Below, piece after piece: positions 46,481-56,938 of a stretch of DNA of 64,000 nucleotides. Both the position numbers and the translations under genes were made by a program. The notes under the pieces are model-generated. The model had not been told where the DNA came from and made no database searches. It was given only the letters and a program-made list of their open reading frames with translations. Source of the DNA: Liopterus haemorrhoidalis. Its lineage: Eukaryota > Arthropoda > Insecta > Coleoptera > Dytiscidae. The stretch spans positions 50,167,466-50,231,465 of the forward strand of contig OZ020611.1 in the NCBI GenBank assembly GCA_963971575.1, read 5' to 3'. The first letter of the stretch is position 1. Every line of letters begins with the position of its first letter.

Positions 46481-47166
46481 TGTCGCAAGCACCCGCTTAT
46501 ATGGAATTTTTCGAAATTCGACTCCTAGGGGATGAAAAGTGATAAAATGTTTTTCCTCGGATTCTTAGGTCCAATGGTATATTGATTTGGATTTTGAGAA
46601 TCTATATTAAATCAGGGCGACTTATATAATGTTTCGTAACTTATTTGTTTGTTGAGTTATAACATTCCATTTTGGTATATATATTTTTTTCTAATCTTTA
46701 GAAAGTCTTTTAAACGTTTTTTTTTTTTATCTATAAAGGGGTAAATAGGTATATTTATGATTAGATACATGAAATTCCGGGAACATATTCCTTCCATAAC
46801 GTAAGCATCGAACCCATTATATCTCCTGTGCTTCTTGATTTATAACATTCCTTTCTGGCATATAGGTAAGAAAGGATTTTTCGACCCCTATGGGGTGAAA
46901 AGGAGAAAAATGTTTTTTCACGGATTCCACAATATCTTTTAGGACAGATGAGATTAGAATAAAAGACAGAATTTTTGCTTATAAAAGTTACCCGTGCACA
47001 TGTTTAGAAACAAACTACGGATTTTACACTAATGAGCCTCTAAAGGGGTGAATCTACACATGAGGAGAGAGTCAGCAATGTGATCTATAAAGAATCATGA
47101 GTTATAATAATTGCACGATGATGGCAAACCGTCAATATACCGTAGCGAAGCACGGGTACTCAGCTA
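44816..47166 (+). mobile_element. Helitron unit 2, head-to-tail with unit 1
   Basis: Begins with TCTATATATATAAAATCG at the base after unit 1's CTAG and ends in the same hairpin plus CTAG at 47163-47166, followed by T. The 5' 300 bp and 3' 60 bp are nearly identical to unit 1. The interior holds four to five of the about 400-bp internal repeats plus a diverged 3' part. Confidence 0.88.
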
Positions 47167-48378
47167 GTACAATATAAACACGTAAACATTATGTTTTGTC
47201 TGTATCTGTGACGTCAAACCCTCTCAGTCTCAGTCGTATCTACTCGGCAACCTTCGCGGCGTGTTCGGCTTATTTCAAATTTACAATATTTTAATTAAAA
47301 AATTTGGCTATAATATTAATTACAATGTGATTTTTGTTGTGTTACGTGACATAACTAACATTATAATATCAAAAAAAATTAGTTTTAAGGAAATATAAAT
47401 TTTATGCGTATCCCCTATTGCTCGAATGATAGATTCCTACAGAATCCTGAAATATCACATTTCACATCAATTTTATTTATTTTTAAGAATATAGACATAA
47501 AATTTATGCCTTTAAACACATGCATGTGCTATTATTTAACCTTCAATGTATTTATAATAATATTACATAAAAAATGGTTGCTTCAGTAATTAGCTACATA
47601 CGTTAATTGACGTTATATTCATGTTCGTTTAAATCGTTTAAGGTAGGTTAGTAATTATTAACAAAAATACATCCGTCATTTACCTTAGGACTATAATTTT
47701 CCCCATACATCTGGAAACTAATGTGCAGAGCTCGAAATGGAAAATTTCACGAACCGGAACGCCAACTCAAAATTGTTGTGCTATAAAATATATACAGTCG
47801 GGAACGAAATAATACAAACGTCAAACAATATCTTCTAAAGCTTCTTACAAAACCTTTAATTTTTAATTTCGGTATTATACATATTTGCATCTTGAAATTA
47901 ATGAGCAAAACATTTTTTTTATAACATAAACAATAAGCGTTTACGTTTTGTCTGTCAGATTAAATCGAGCGATCTAAATGTTCCCGATCCGTTCGTAAAA
48001 TTAATCGGATCGTACAAAATAGCTTATTTTTAGTCCATCTGATTGATCTGTCAAAGCGCTCAGAGCATTTCTAAACGGTCCGATGATCTAGCAGGTTGTC
48101 GGGGATTAATTTTGTAGTGGGGGTTAGCGCGAATATATTTGAATCTCACAGCCTATTTAAAACTGATGTAAACATAGCCAAACAAAATAGATGAAATAAG
48201 TGCTGTGTACATTTTCTTTGGTTTTTGCGCTTTTGTCTATTATCATTTGCAATATACATAATATAATTTAAAATTTTTCAACAATAAATCTTTTAGCTCA
48301 TTCTATTATCGGTAATAAGCTCATATTATAGGAAAACGCGGCAATATTGGAAATTAAAGTCATAAATTTGATAAGTTA
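47167..48378. other. AT-rich spacer, nothing firmly recognised
   Basis: Near 47404 the plus strand reads MRIPYCSNDRFLQNPEISHF, faintly THAP-like in style, but without a matching C2CH end. It is not called. Confidence 0.35.
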
Positions 48379-48892
48379 TAGGCTATTCCAAACGTTTAGG
48401 CGGAACTAGATTTTGCAATCTAGTTACTTTCATCGTTTGATTCGTGCTTTTTGGCCGTTTTGTTTAAGCTTTGTTAAACATACTTACAATAAACATTTTT
48501 TGGTTAAGGTTAATATCATTTTAAAATGTCATTTTCTTTATATTTTGATTTTTTGTGTCATTCTTAATAAAAAATTTCCATTTATTTATTTTTATCTTTC
48601 CATTTTCTATTTTTAAATTTCCATGCCATAACCGGGATTTGAACCCGAGCCCCCATGGTTGGTAGTCAAATGAGCTGACCACTACGCCATAGCGACCGGC
48701 TATTTTTTTCTTCAAAATATGGAAAAATGTTTAAAATGTTTACATATGTCATTCGTTTCCATGGTTTCACTGTTGGAATTTTAAATAGTCACATACCAAA
48801 CCTGAAACATAACCCAAGAAAGGTCCCTTTTCATGACAACCTTAAAGAACGAAATTTCCATTTAGTTCCGCCTAATCGTTTGGATTAGCCTG
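48379..48892. mobile_element. TA-flanked MITE family K, copy 3, carrying a SINE
   Basis: Inverted ends TAGGCTATTCCAAACG and CAGGCTAATCCAAACG with the family's GGCGGAACTA blocks, flanked by TA (48377-48378, 48893-48894). Copy 4 at 55101 shares its interior but lacks about 130 bp present here, which is the tRNA-like insertion. Confidence 0.85.
48583..48712 (-). mobile_element. tRNA-derived SINE in MITE K copy 3
   Basis: On the minus strand the head has an A box TGGCGTAGTGG (near 48685) and a B box GGTTCAAATCC (near 48636). These are spaced as in tRNA genes and followed by an A-rich tail. The cloverleaf is poor: the anticodon stem has mismatches and the loop would read ACC. It is therefore a tRNA-like SINE or pseudogene rather than a working tRNA. 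The matching region of K copy 4 lacks it. Confidence 0.7.
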
Positions 48893-49074
48893 TATTTTAA
48901 CGCCACCCCCACCAGATGTCACTACTTTACCTCAGATTTAATATTAGATAAAATGTTAACAAAACCTGAGCAATCCGATCTAACTAGTGACGTCACCAGA
49001 TCAATCTGAACAATCTTGTGGATTGATTAAACGTCAATGCCTATTATTTATTAATTTAATAATTACATATCTTG

Positions 49075-49505
49075 CAAGAGTGGACAAAATTAAGTGAAAG
49101 TTCTATTATGATTTGGGGTAGTTTTTCATTGCATGGCGCCTGAAGTTTATAGTGTTTGTTAACTCGAAAAAATATAGACATTATTTGTGAAAAATTAGAA
49201 AAATCAGTGCTCAAAATGGGCATGGAAGAAATTATTTTCTTTCAGCAGGACAATATGCCTGTACATAAATCGAAGAAAACTATGAAATTTTTCGATACCT
49301 ATAATATTATAATACTGAAATGGCCTGCGCTAAGTCTGAATTTAATTCTACTGAAATTTTGTGGTGAAATAAAATAATATTTTCAAGTATTTAAAAAAGG
49401 AATGGAATGCTGTTCCATCAGAATATTTCCAAAACCTAGTGGAAAGTGTGCCTCGGCGCTTACAAGCCGTTATTGCCACTAGTGTCACTAAACTGATTTA
49501 AAAAT
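49075..49505 (+). pseudogene. Tc1-like transposase C-terminal relic
   Basis: Plus strand reads SSIMIWGSFSLHGA, then an open stretch 49156-49377 with NIDIICEKLEKSVLKMGMEE, IFFQQDNMPVHKSKKTMKFF and ILKWPALSLNLILLKFCGEI. After frame changes VESVPRRLQAVI follows. This is the Tc1 DDE block order. The second Asp (QQDN) is kept. The third block, usually SPDLNPIE, has become SLNLILLK and lost its acidic residue. No inverted ends were found. Confidence 0.8.
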
Positions 49506-50026
49506 TGCGCCACAGTACATCATCGGTACCTAACTGTCATTTTGAACTTGTCACTAGCAACAAACAGTCGAATTACATGTGACATTTGCCGGTGACACGT
49601 GTTTTCACCGGCAAATTATTGTCGGCTTGCACGCGACAACACTTTGGTGTCACCAGACATGCAAGTGTTAAAGACTGAGTCACCTGGGCATGCTATTAAT
49701 TCTTGCTTGCACTTGTATCTCTGGATGATGATTCCATACAGGTTCGGATCTCGATATTGCGCGGCCCGCAGCAAAGTATACCGGTTGGGCACTTTGAAAT
49801 ATTTTTATGTTCATATCAGTTTTAGTTACCCCTTAGGCGCATGCTTACATGACCTGCCGATCAGCTGAGTTTTTGTGTTAATCAGTTTCTTTACCACTTC
49901 TCTATTAATTACCCCCACACATTTTTAGTCGTTCTTTCATTGTTTCATTCTAAAATATACGTCATAAACAAATAATTACCTTTAACAGAACAATGTTTCT
50001 TAATATTATTCGATCAATTATATATT
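49506..50026. other. Spacer with a 12-bp-arm hairpin
   Basis: ATTTGCCGGTGA near 49585 and TCACCGGCAAAT near 49606 form a perfect short hairpin. Nothing else recognised. Confidence 0.5.
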
Positions 50027-50885
50027 TATGTATTTATTTATTTATTTATTTTATTTATTTATTTGTTTATTGGTTACACAACAGGATAACTAAAGTTAGT
50101 TTTCCCAATAATAGTGTAACACAGTAAAATTACAACAAAAAAAATTACAAAAATGTACAATTCGTAAGTAATTACATATACATATTATGGTAACAAAACA
50201 AGTATAAAGTATTGTGAAAATATTGTGATAATAAGAATAAACATAGCAAATTAGAAAGTATTACAGAAATTTATAGAAACAATTATTCATATTTTTATTA
50301 TAACGTAATAGAATTGAGTTTACCAAAACCTTTAGCATGCTTTTTAAGGCATATTAAAGAACATGACAGTATATCTATGCTAGGACTCAGTTCGTTAACA
50401 GTATTGCTAATTCTCGCAATGGGCGAGTTTAGTCCCAAATTGGAATTACTGAACTGGTTATACAAAAGTTTTTGAGTTCTCAGAGTATACGAACGACAAT
50501 TGAAATTAAAAAGTGGTAGAATTAATTGAGAATCGATATTATTATTTATTAATTTGTGAAAAAATATCAAGTCAAGTGTCCTTCGTCTGTGAAGAAGACT
50601 TTGCATTTTATAAAAAGTTAAGTTTTGTTCATATGATTTATAGTACATGTTGCGTTTAAATCTGTAATTTAAACGATTAATGAACTTCATTTGAACTTTT
50701 TCTATAAGTTCACTATAGATCTTATAGTGTGGATTCCAGACTGAACTAGAATATTCAACATGACTTCGTACTAGACAGTTAAATAAGTTAATTAGCGGAC
50801 GATTACTTGTAAACTCGTCTGCGACTCTGAATATAAATCCTAAATATGAAATATGATAATAGATGAGCCGTATTATAAAGCTGGT
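50027..50885 (-). pseudogene. LINE F C-terminal end with (TAAA)n tail
   Basis: Minus strand from about 50860 reads GFIFRVADEFTSNRPLINLF, LVRSHVEYSSSVWNPHY and IEKVQMKFINRLNYRFKRN. The 130-codon open end (50690-50298) continues with LLHRRRTLDLIFFHKLINNN and FNFNCRSYTLRTQK. This is the C-terminal third of a Jockey/CR1-type ORF2, after the catalytic RT core. The 3' UTR ends in an ATTT/TAAA repeat at 50027-50070. No stop interrupts the visible part, so it is among the younger LINE pieces, but it is 5' truncated. Confidence 0.8.
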
Positions 50886-51189
50886 GCACTGAATTGTAAA
50901 AAAATTAAGATCTGTGTAAAAAGGCTAGTGTCTTAATACACTCGACCTACAAAAATCTATCCATTTTCTTTTTCTTTTTTCTATTTTTCGAAAATTATCT
51001 GGTCATGTCCCCTATTTCCACCAAGATAAGAAACTCATTCATCAAGAGTTAATTTTCTCATGCCAAATTTCTGTCAGTATGATTTAGTTATGAGTGTTTT
51101 ATAGTCCAATGACGTCATTTAGAATATTTTTCCAGAATATTTAAAATTTTACATTATTCATACATTTATCGTCGCAGATTGTGCCCTAG
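50886..51189. other. Spacer, nothing recognised
   Basis: No supported feature. Confidence 0.4.
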
Positions 51190-51305
51190 GGAATCCCCAC
51201 TATGCCGCAGTTTGCCAGTTGGCAAGGCCAGCTGGCAATGCCAACTGGCAAAGCTAGTGGCTGTATACACGTCCACATCTGTGTTGGCATTAATTCAGTC
51301 ACACA

Positions 51306-51428
51306 ATGTTCACCGAAGAAGATTTACTAATTGCTTCAGCTGCTGTTATCATACTTGACAGTGAAGAAAAAATACGCAAACGGCGCAAACGACTGTTTTG
51401 GGTACGTCCAAGTCTTCAAAGTAGATCA
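51306..51428 (+). pseudogene. Harbinger transposase N-terminal fragment
   Basis: Reads MFTEEDLLIASAAVIILDSE then EKIRKRRKRLFWVRPSLQSR. The basic run plus FWVRPSL block is the N-terminal hallmark of PIF/Harbinger nucleases. The match ends near 51425, where the opposed MADF piece begins, so the catalytic domain is deleted. Confidence 0.7.
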
Positions 51429-51665
51429 CGCACCGGACTTATTACATTCCCTCTCTTTTTTTATTTCGCGCGAAAAATGACACACCAAGTTTTTGATTTT
51501 TCTATCAATTTCTTCTTTTTGTACTCCAAAACTAACCGCAATTTCCAATAGAGCGTCACATCTCTTATTCCTGTCTTTATAGTTCTTTAAACGACAGTCC
51601 CACAAAACAGGACGATCCTGGTACAAATCGATCAAATTAAACACTTTTTCGTTTATCCACTCCAT
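51426..51665 (-). pseudogene. MADF (Myb/SANT-like) domain fragment of a Harbinger element
   Basis: Open for 79 codons: MEWINEKVFNLIDLYQDRPV, LWDCRLKNYKDRNKRCDALL, then EIAVSFGVQKEEIDRKIKNL and CHFSREIKKERECNKSGA. The pattern 'L...RP.LWD.....Y.DR..R...W..I......V..K..NLR..F.RE..K...KSGA' is a MADF DNA-binding domain. The usual Trp in the R..AW position is Leu. Harbinger elements carry such a protein as their second ORF. It ends at the deletion joint near 51426. Confidence 0.75.
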
Positions 51666-52662
51666 CTATAAACAACGTTGCTCATATGCGTCTGAATCAC
51701 AACCTGAATTTAAGCCTAAAGCCGCGTGATGCCAGTTGGCACGTCCCCACTCATCGTTCTTATCGGCTTTCTTTGAAGGAGACCGACACTCGAGCGATTC
51801 TCGTTGGCATGCCGCTGGCACGATGGCATGTGCCAACGGTCACGTCCACACTATGCCGCAGTTTGCCAACTGGCCTTGCCAACTGGAAAACTGCGGCATA
51901 GTGTGGACGCCGCTTTAGAATTCTAGGAAGTAAACTTGGTTAAAAATGTGTCAGAAAGGATAAGCCCTGTGACGTATGGGCATTCTTTTTAGAGAGTCTG
52001 AGGGCTAAAGCCTGTAGTACACGATGCAATTTTTCGTTTTGAATTTCGTATGATTTGTCGTACGATAATTATTGGATTGCGAATATAGTTCAGAAAAATC
52101 GGATGTAAAATGTATGTAGTATACAATCCAATATTTATCAGTTTGAATCTGTACCAATTGTTGCGCACTACGTTTATTTTCTTATGTTGATAGAATTCAA
52201 ATACGGCTCACCTTATTTCCAAAAGTCTTTTGTCAAATTTAAAAAAAAGTCTTTTTATTGTTTTATTTGCAACATGAATGCCACTTGTTTGAAAAAATGA
52301 ATACTCCTATTTTTTTTTTTTTTTTTCAAACCAACAGAAATCTATAATAAATGACTGATTTAAAATAAAAAATAAGTGGTTTTAAGTATATTGAATAGTC
52401 GACAGTTAAAGTAATTTATAATTGCAATTAATCGATTTTCGTGATTACACTCAACTTTTGTAAAATGGACAAGAAACCTTTTGAAAATAGGCCCCTCAAT
52501 TGTATCTAACCTAAAGTGCACAGAGAGTTTACTAAAATATAGAGAATCATTTTTGAAGACTGATTCTTTGACCCGCATTAGTAAATTTCATGGATTCGCA
52601 AAGCCGTATCGTTTTCTATTCTAGTTTATTACATTCGAAATTAAAGAAAATTATTATTTTAG

Positions 52663-52690
52663 TTATTTATTATTATTATTATTATTTTTA
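52663..52690. repeat. (ATT)n microsatellite
   Basis: Short run of ATT triplets inside the 2.5-kb element. Confidence 0.8.
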
Positions 52691-53132
52691 TCTCTAAAAC
52701 TATGATTTTTGTTTATCAAAAACTATTATTGTCATTATATTCTTTATAAAATAGAGTAAGGAAAATAAGAATATATTATATTATGTTTATCTTCAATTTA
52801 TTTTGTGCCTAACACCCAACTCGTATATATATAAAAATAAGTTGTTGAATAAATCCAAACACAAACATTTTGTGAGCAGCCAATACGAATACATTTTAAA
52901 CAAAATAAGAAAAAAAAAAAATAGCTAAAGTTGACAGTAAATCACCTCGAAAATGTCTTTGACGGATGAACAGTTGTTCGCTACGGTAATATGAATATTC
53001 ACATTCTACTGCGCCGTTATCGGTTCGTTCGATCCAATATTATAGTTCGGGGCAATAAAAATTTGTTGGTTTTCAGTAACGTACAAGATCTCGTACAAAA
53101 ATCCTATAGTATTCGCGACTCAAACTAACGTT

Positions 53133-53292
53133 GGCGGCGCTGCGTACGACAGTTAATGGCTAACGAGAAGCGTGTAATCAGTGAAATAAAAAATATATAA
53201 CTTTTACGATACACATTACTTTCTAAACTTGCCGGTCGAATTTTTCTTGGTCCCATGCCGGTCCGCCATGAAAAAAAATGGGAAACACTGTT
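53133..53292. repeat. Fragments of two other elements
   Basis: Positions 53133-53190 match the end of the 263-bp MITE at 29015-29277 (TTCGCGACTCAAACTAACG, GCGGCGCTGC, GAGAAGCGT). Near 53276-53292 the reverse complement reads CAGTGTTTCCCATTTTTTT, a hAT-like end without a partner. Confidence 0.6.
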
Positions 53293-53628
53293 CTACATGA
53301 CCTAGGACCCAAACCCTAACTATTGGTTCTACTTTAAACATTTAAAACTCCCTTATAAATGGCTAGATTAAAGTTTACCAAAACTATCAACAAATAGTTT
53401 TTCACGTTCTTACAAACGAAGTGCATTTTTCTATCTAAACATTTTGAATTAAAATTTGCCCCGTGTATTATTGTAAATGCCTAATACGGTGAATTGTTTT
53501 CATTTGAAGTAATTAAGAGATATATTCTTAATTTCTAAATTTTAATAAGTTCTAACTGAAGTCATACAAGTTGCCTATCTTCGGATACTTCCAGATATTC
53601 AATTAAAGACATAAAGACTGTGTAAACC

Positions 53629-53720
53629 AGTGGTACTCAACCTGGTCCCTACCGCCCACTAGTAGAAATTTTAGGAAAACTAGTAGGAATTTTTTGGTGG
53701 GCGGTAGGGGTTTTGTGCAA
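53629..53720. mobile_element. hAT-like left terminus with short foldback
   Basis: CAGTGGTACTCAACCTGGTC is a hAT-type end. CCTACCGCCCACTAGTAG and GGTGGGCGGTAGGGG nearby form a foldback of about 85 bp. No right end was found. Confidence 0.5.
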
Positions 53721-54078
53721 TGCTGGCTACTTTCCGTTTTTTTAAAATTTAATTGACGTTTTAAAAACATTAAAATGGAATTTTTTTAATGTATTATTTA
53801 AAAAAATTTCATAGCTTTATTGAAAAACATTTTCATTAAGTTTTCATAAAATTCTTTACTGTTTATAGTTAAATTTCTCAAAATATACAATTTTTATCGC
53901 TCGCGCATAAGTTTAGTTCACTTTACGTGAAACTAAATGATGCAGTAAGTTGTTTTATAAAGTTTTTTAAAATTTTTATTTAATAAAAGTGTAGTACTAT
54001 CATACATTTATTAATTTACTGTCACACGATTCGTAATAAATGTTTTGGTCGATATATTTGGTTTTTATAAGCTCTTAA

Positions 54079-54293
54079 CACGTTCGCAGACAGTACGGCT
54101 ATAGCCGTCCTACTTTTTTATTCAAATATACAAATGACGGCTGTGGCAGGTTTTAATTCTATTTAAGTATATGAAAACTAGTATAAACTGTCCTATCAGG
54201 AACATACCAAACACAGTAAATGTCCTATTATAAACAAAAATCTAAAAAAGTGACATTTTGCAAGTCTCATTTTCAAAACTGTCCGCGAACGTG
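54079..54293. mobile_element. 215-bp piggyBac-like MITE
   Basis: Ends CACGTTCGCAGACAGT and reverse complement CACGTTCGCGGACAGT, with TTAA on both sides (54075-54078, 54294-54297). It contains a short palindromic GGCTATAGCC near the left end. No coding capacity. Confidence 0.88.
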
Positions 54294-54541
54294 TTAAGTA
54301 AATTATAATTTCATTAATATCTCATAAATTATTTTTTTTCCCAAAAACATACGCCAATTACAAAAGCTATCCGATATATGGTTACTTTGCGGTACAATAA
54401 TTCTCGTATTGATAAATCGTACAATAAAAAATGGTTGGTTTTCAGTATCATACAAGATCTCGTACGAAAATCCTGTAGTACATGATACAATAATTCTTGT
54501 ACGAGATTCAAAACGAGAAAGGGCATCGTGTACTACAGGCA

Positions 54542-55100
54542 TAACAAAAATGTTCTATCCTTATACCTATTGTATTCTCTGGACTACCTGTTGCCAGTTG
54601 AAATTGCACTTTTATCTCTTTAATAAGGGATGACAAAATATATACTTTTTCTATTAAAATTTAAATACATTTCATGGGTATTCGGTCATTGTTATCTTTA
54701 ATAAATGAATTCATTGTTTAATGGATAATTGTTTATGTTCACTCATCGTTTATATTGGGTCATGTATGTGTTCACGTAATAGGAAAATGTAATGCGGAAG
54801 TATTGCGGATGTAGACGCGTACAGTGATAAAAGCAGGGACTTGATGCTGAATTTATTTAGGTTCAGGTTTGAGTTCAGGTTCAATATGTTAATTTCGGTT
54901 CAGGTTCAGGTTCAGGTTGAATAACATAAATTTTTTTTTAGGTTCAAGGACTTACTTTATAAGTGTCGGGTTCGGTTTCAATGAAAAGGACAAAATTATA
55001 CTTCAAAATTAATTTGTTTAATAATCACAGAAAACACAATCAATTTATAGATTGTTGTCAATAAATAAAAATGCATTTTGAAAAAAAATGTACAAATGTA
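54542..55100. other. Spacer with a short GTTCAG repeat
   Basis: Near 54859-54918 GGTTCAGGTTYAG-type units recur about six times. No other feature recognised. Confidence 0.5.
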
Positions 55101-55380
55101 ATCTATACCGAACGTTTAAGTGGAACTAGATTTTGAAATCTAATAACTTAACTATTGAATCAGACTTTTGGCTATTTTGTTAATCTATTGTACATCATAC
55201 TTACATTGAATATTCTATGTTAAGTTGACGAGTCATTATTTAATATCATTTTCATTAATATTTTGATTTTTTGTGTCATTCTTAATACAAATTTCCTGTT
55301 TAATAAATTACTTCTTTCTTCCAAAAATGTAAAAATATATTACATATTTTATTTTTTATGTCACTTGTTTTTCGCACTGT
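55101..55380. mobile_element. TA-flanked MITE family K, copy 4 (right end lost)
   Basis: Starts ATCTATACCGAACGTTTAAG after TA and follows copy 3 through TTTTGATTTTTTGTGTCATT, then skips the SINE found in copy 3. The right terminus is missing. Confidence 0.7.
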
Positions 55381-55461
55381 ATCCTGGTACAGCGCATCAG
55401 TTTGTTATCAGACTTATTCAGCATAGCTTGTGAAATACGTTTTGTAACACCAACTCGTATT

Positions 55462-55531
55462 TGTAAGCCGCTTAGAACAGTTGGCACGTCCACACTATGA
55501 GCGTTGGCATAGCTTTCTTTGATCAAGACCA
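55462..55531. repeat. Harbinger-like fragment split by a hAT element (left part)
   Basis: AAGCCGCTTAGAACAGTTGG and CACGTCCACACTATGAG resemble the sub-terminal region at 51718-51760. Sequence resumes at 56809 after the hAT insertion with TTGGCATGCCACGACATGTC. Confidence 0.6.
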
Positions 55532-55689
55532 CAGAGTTGCCAGATGAATTTCAAATTTTCCCCAACCAGACAATCCCCCCAAAATTTTGTAAGTAATTTG
55601 AAAAAAATCCTACAAAAAATTTTAAAATATTTTAAATAACTAATAATGTTATTATTTAATAATAAATAATATAATACACAAACTTACTT

Positions 55690-56704
55690 ATTTTTAATAA
55701 CTTGCTAAATTATAGATCTGAAAAAGTTTCTAGGTCCACGCCTTCAACATTTTTCAGAACATACATATCTTCAAAATTGAATCTTCTGAACATATCTTCT
55801 GTTGGTTCAACAGACACGCATTCTTCTTCCTGATAGTTTAAATTAAAGCGCACACGTATTATGGTATCCATGGTTTTTACTTGCATTTTTTTTTCATTTT
55901 ATCTTTGACTATATTCATAGTAGAAAACGCTCTTTCCACTGTTGCATTGGAAAAAGGTAAACTAAGCACAGAGCTAGTTTCGAAATCTGGTCAAAACGAG
56001 GCTAAAATTTCAACCCGAAATTTTTCTGTGGAGTCTAAATTTAGCCAATCACTCCTATATCCAGTGATGGCATCCTACCGGTTCGGACCGGATCGCGCAA
56101 ACCGTTTCTTAAAATTATTGAAACCTTAGGGAACCGGTTGTTAGAATTATTAAAAATAAATGAATTACTCTGATTTCAGTTTTGAATCGTGCGCCGTGCC
56201 CTGCAGTGTTGCGAATGTAATATTTATTTTATAGGTTATTAATAATACGATCTTAAAATTTTTTCCTTATATTTAATAAACTGAAGTAAGTGATTTGTTT
56301 TGACTCTTAAAAATACAGAATAGGTTCCTAGATATCACATGACTTTATAGAACCGCTTCCTGAAAATTTAAGATGCCATCACTGCCTATATCTAAGAAGG
56401 CATTTCCTCTCAGATATCTTTGCATGAACATCATTAATAACTGTTGGAAAAAGTTACTACCAAATCTATTATATCTGGGTTGCCTTATTAAAGAAATAGC
56501 AAGCTCAAGTGATAACATACCAAGTTTTTGTAATATTTTCATATTTGATAGCAATCTAGGCTGCAATTGGTGAAACAATTTTATCACAAAAGTTTTACAT
56601 CTTTTTAGAATTATTTTTAGCCCATCTTTGTCTATTAAAATAGAAGTTTTTATTAAATGTATATCCAAAATTAATAATGTTTTCATGCATGGTATAAATA
56701 TCAA
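55690..56704 (-). pseudogene. hAT transposase C-terminal half, interrupted
   Basis: Minus strand: 56704-56393 is open and reads FVIKLFHQLQPRLLSNMKIL then QKLGMLSLELAISLIRQPRY, the middle/C-terminal helical region of a ZMYM/TTF-like hAT protein. After the nested MITE, near 55980-55900, it reads SVLSLPFSNATVERAFSTMN then IVKDKMKKKC, the hAT dimerisation motif. A frame change follows and a conserved-looking tail RVRFNLNYQEEECVSVEPTE reaches about 55720. Two in-frame breaks plus the insertion make it non-functional. The N-terminal zinc-finger region is absent. Confidence 0.78.
56062..56384. mobile_element. 323-bp hAT-type MITE nested in the hAT transposase
   Basis: Ends CAGTGATGGCATCCT and reverse complement CAGTGATGGCATCTT with an exact 8-bp duplication CCTATATC (56054-56061, 56385-56392). 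Confidence 0.9.
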
Positions 56705-56938
56705 ATCTGTATTCAGTTATATTATTTGATACAAATTACCCCCAAAAAATCTCCCAAATCTGGGGTAAATTCCTCCAATCTGTAGACACCTGCAACACTG
56801 CCAGACCACCATCAGTCAGTTTGCAATTGGCATGCCACGACATGTCCACACCAATGAGGTAATATAATATAAAGACTGAACGAGGGCGATGTATGAGGAG
56901 TTGTGCGTGTTGCTAACATCCAATGACGTCATATAAAC

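Larger units (their letters stand above)
51190..51916. mobile_element. PIF/Harbinger-type deletion derivative
   Basis: Near 51208 the plus strand reads CCACTATGCCGCAGTTTGCC, and the right end near 51890-51914 is the inverse (GGCATAGTGTGGACGCCGCT). Both ends are rich in GCCAGTTGGCA-type palindromes. Inside are two opposed transposon ORF pieces: a transposase N-terminus (+) and a MADF domain (-). PIF/Harbinger elements encode exactly this pair. The left terminus is degraded, so no target duplication was confirmed. Confidence 0.72.
52019..54541. mobile_element. 2.5-kb Harbinger-like element with TAA duplication
   Basis: Left end AGCCTGTAGTACACGATGCA, right-end reverse complement TGCCTGTAGTACACGATGCC, both followed by CGTTTTGAAT-type sub-terminal blocks. 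A 3-bp TAA duplication flanks it (52016-52018, 54542-54544). An internal block near 53073-53132 (GTTGGTTTTCAGTAACGTAC...) repeats the sub-terminal region at 54430-54485. The interior has no recognised transposase and holds several other insertions. Confidence 0.8.
55532..56800 (-). mobile_element. hAT element with decayed transposase
   Basis: Left end CAGAGTTGCCAGATG, right-end reverse complement CAGTGTTGCAGGTG, and flanking 8-mers CAAGACCA and CCAGACCA (one mismatch). It inserted in the Harbinger-like fragment around it and carries a transposase remnant and a nested 323-bp hAT MITE. Confidence 0.8.

Noticed and set aside
47404..47589. Second THAP-like exon after the Helitrons
   Set aside because: Only a faint IPYCSND similarity; no C-x2-H end and no splice context.
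48583..48712. A functional tRNA gene
   Set aside because: A and B boxes are good, but the anticodon stem has mismatches and the block sits inside a MITE with an A-rich tail, so a SINE head fits better.
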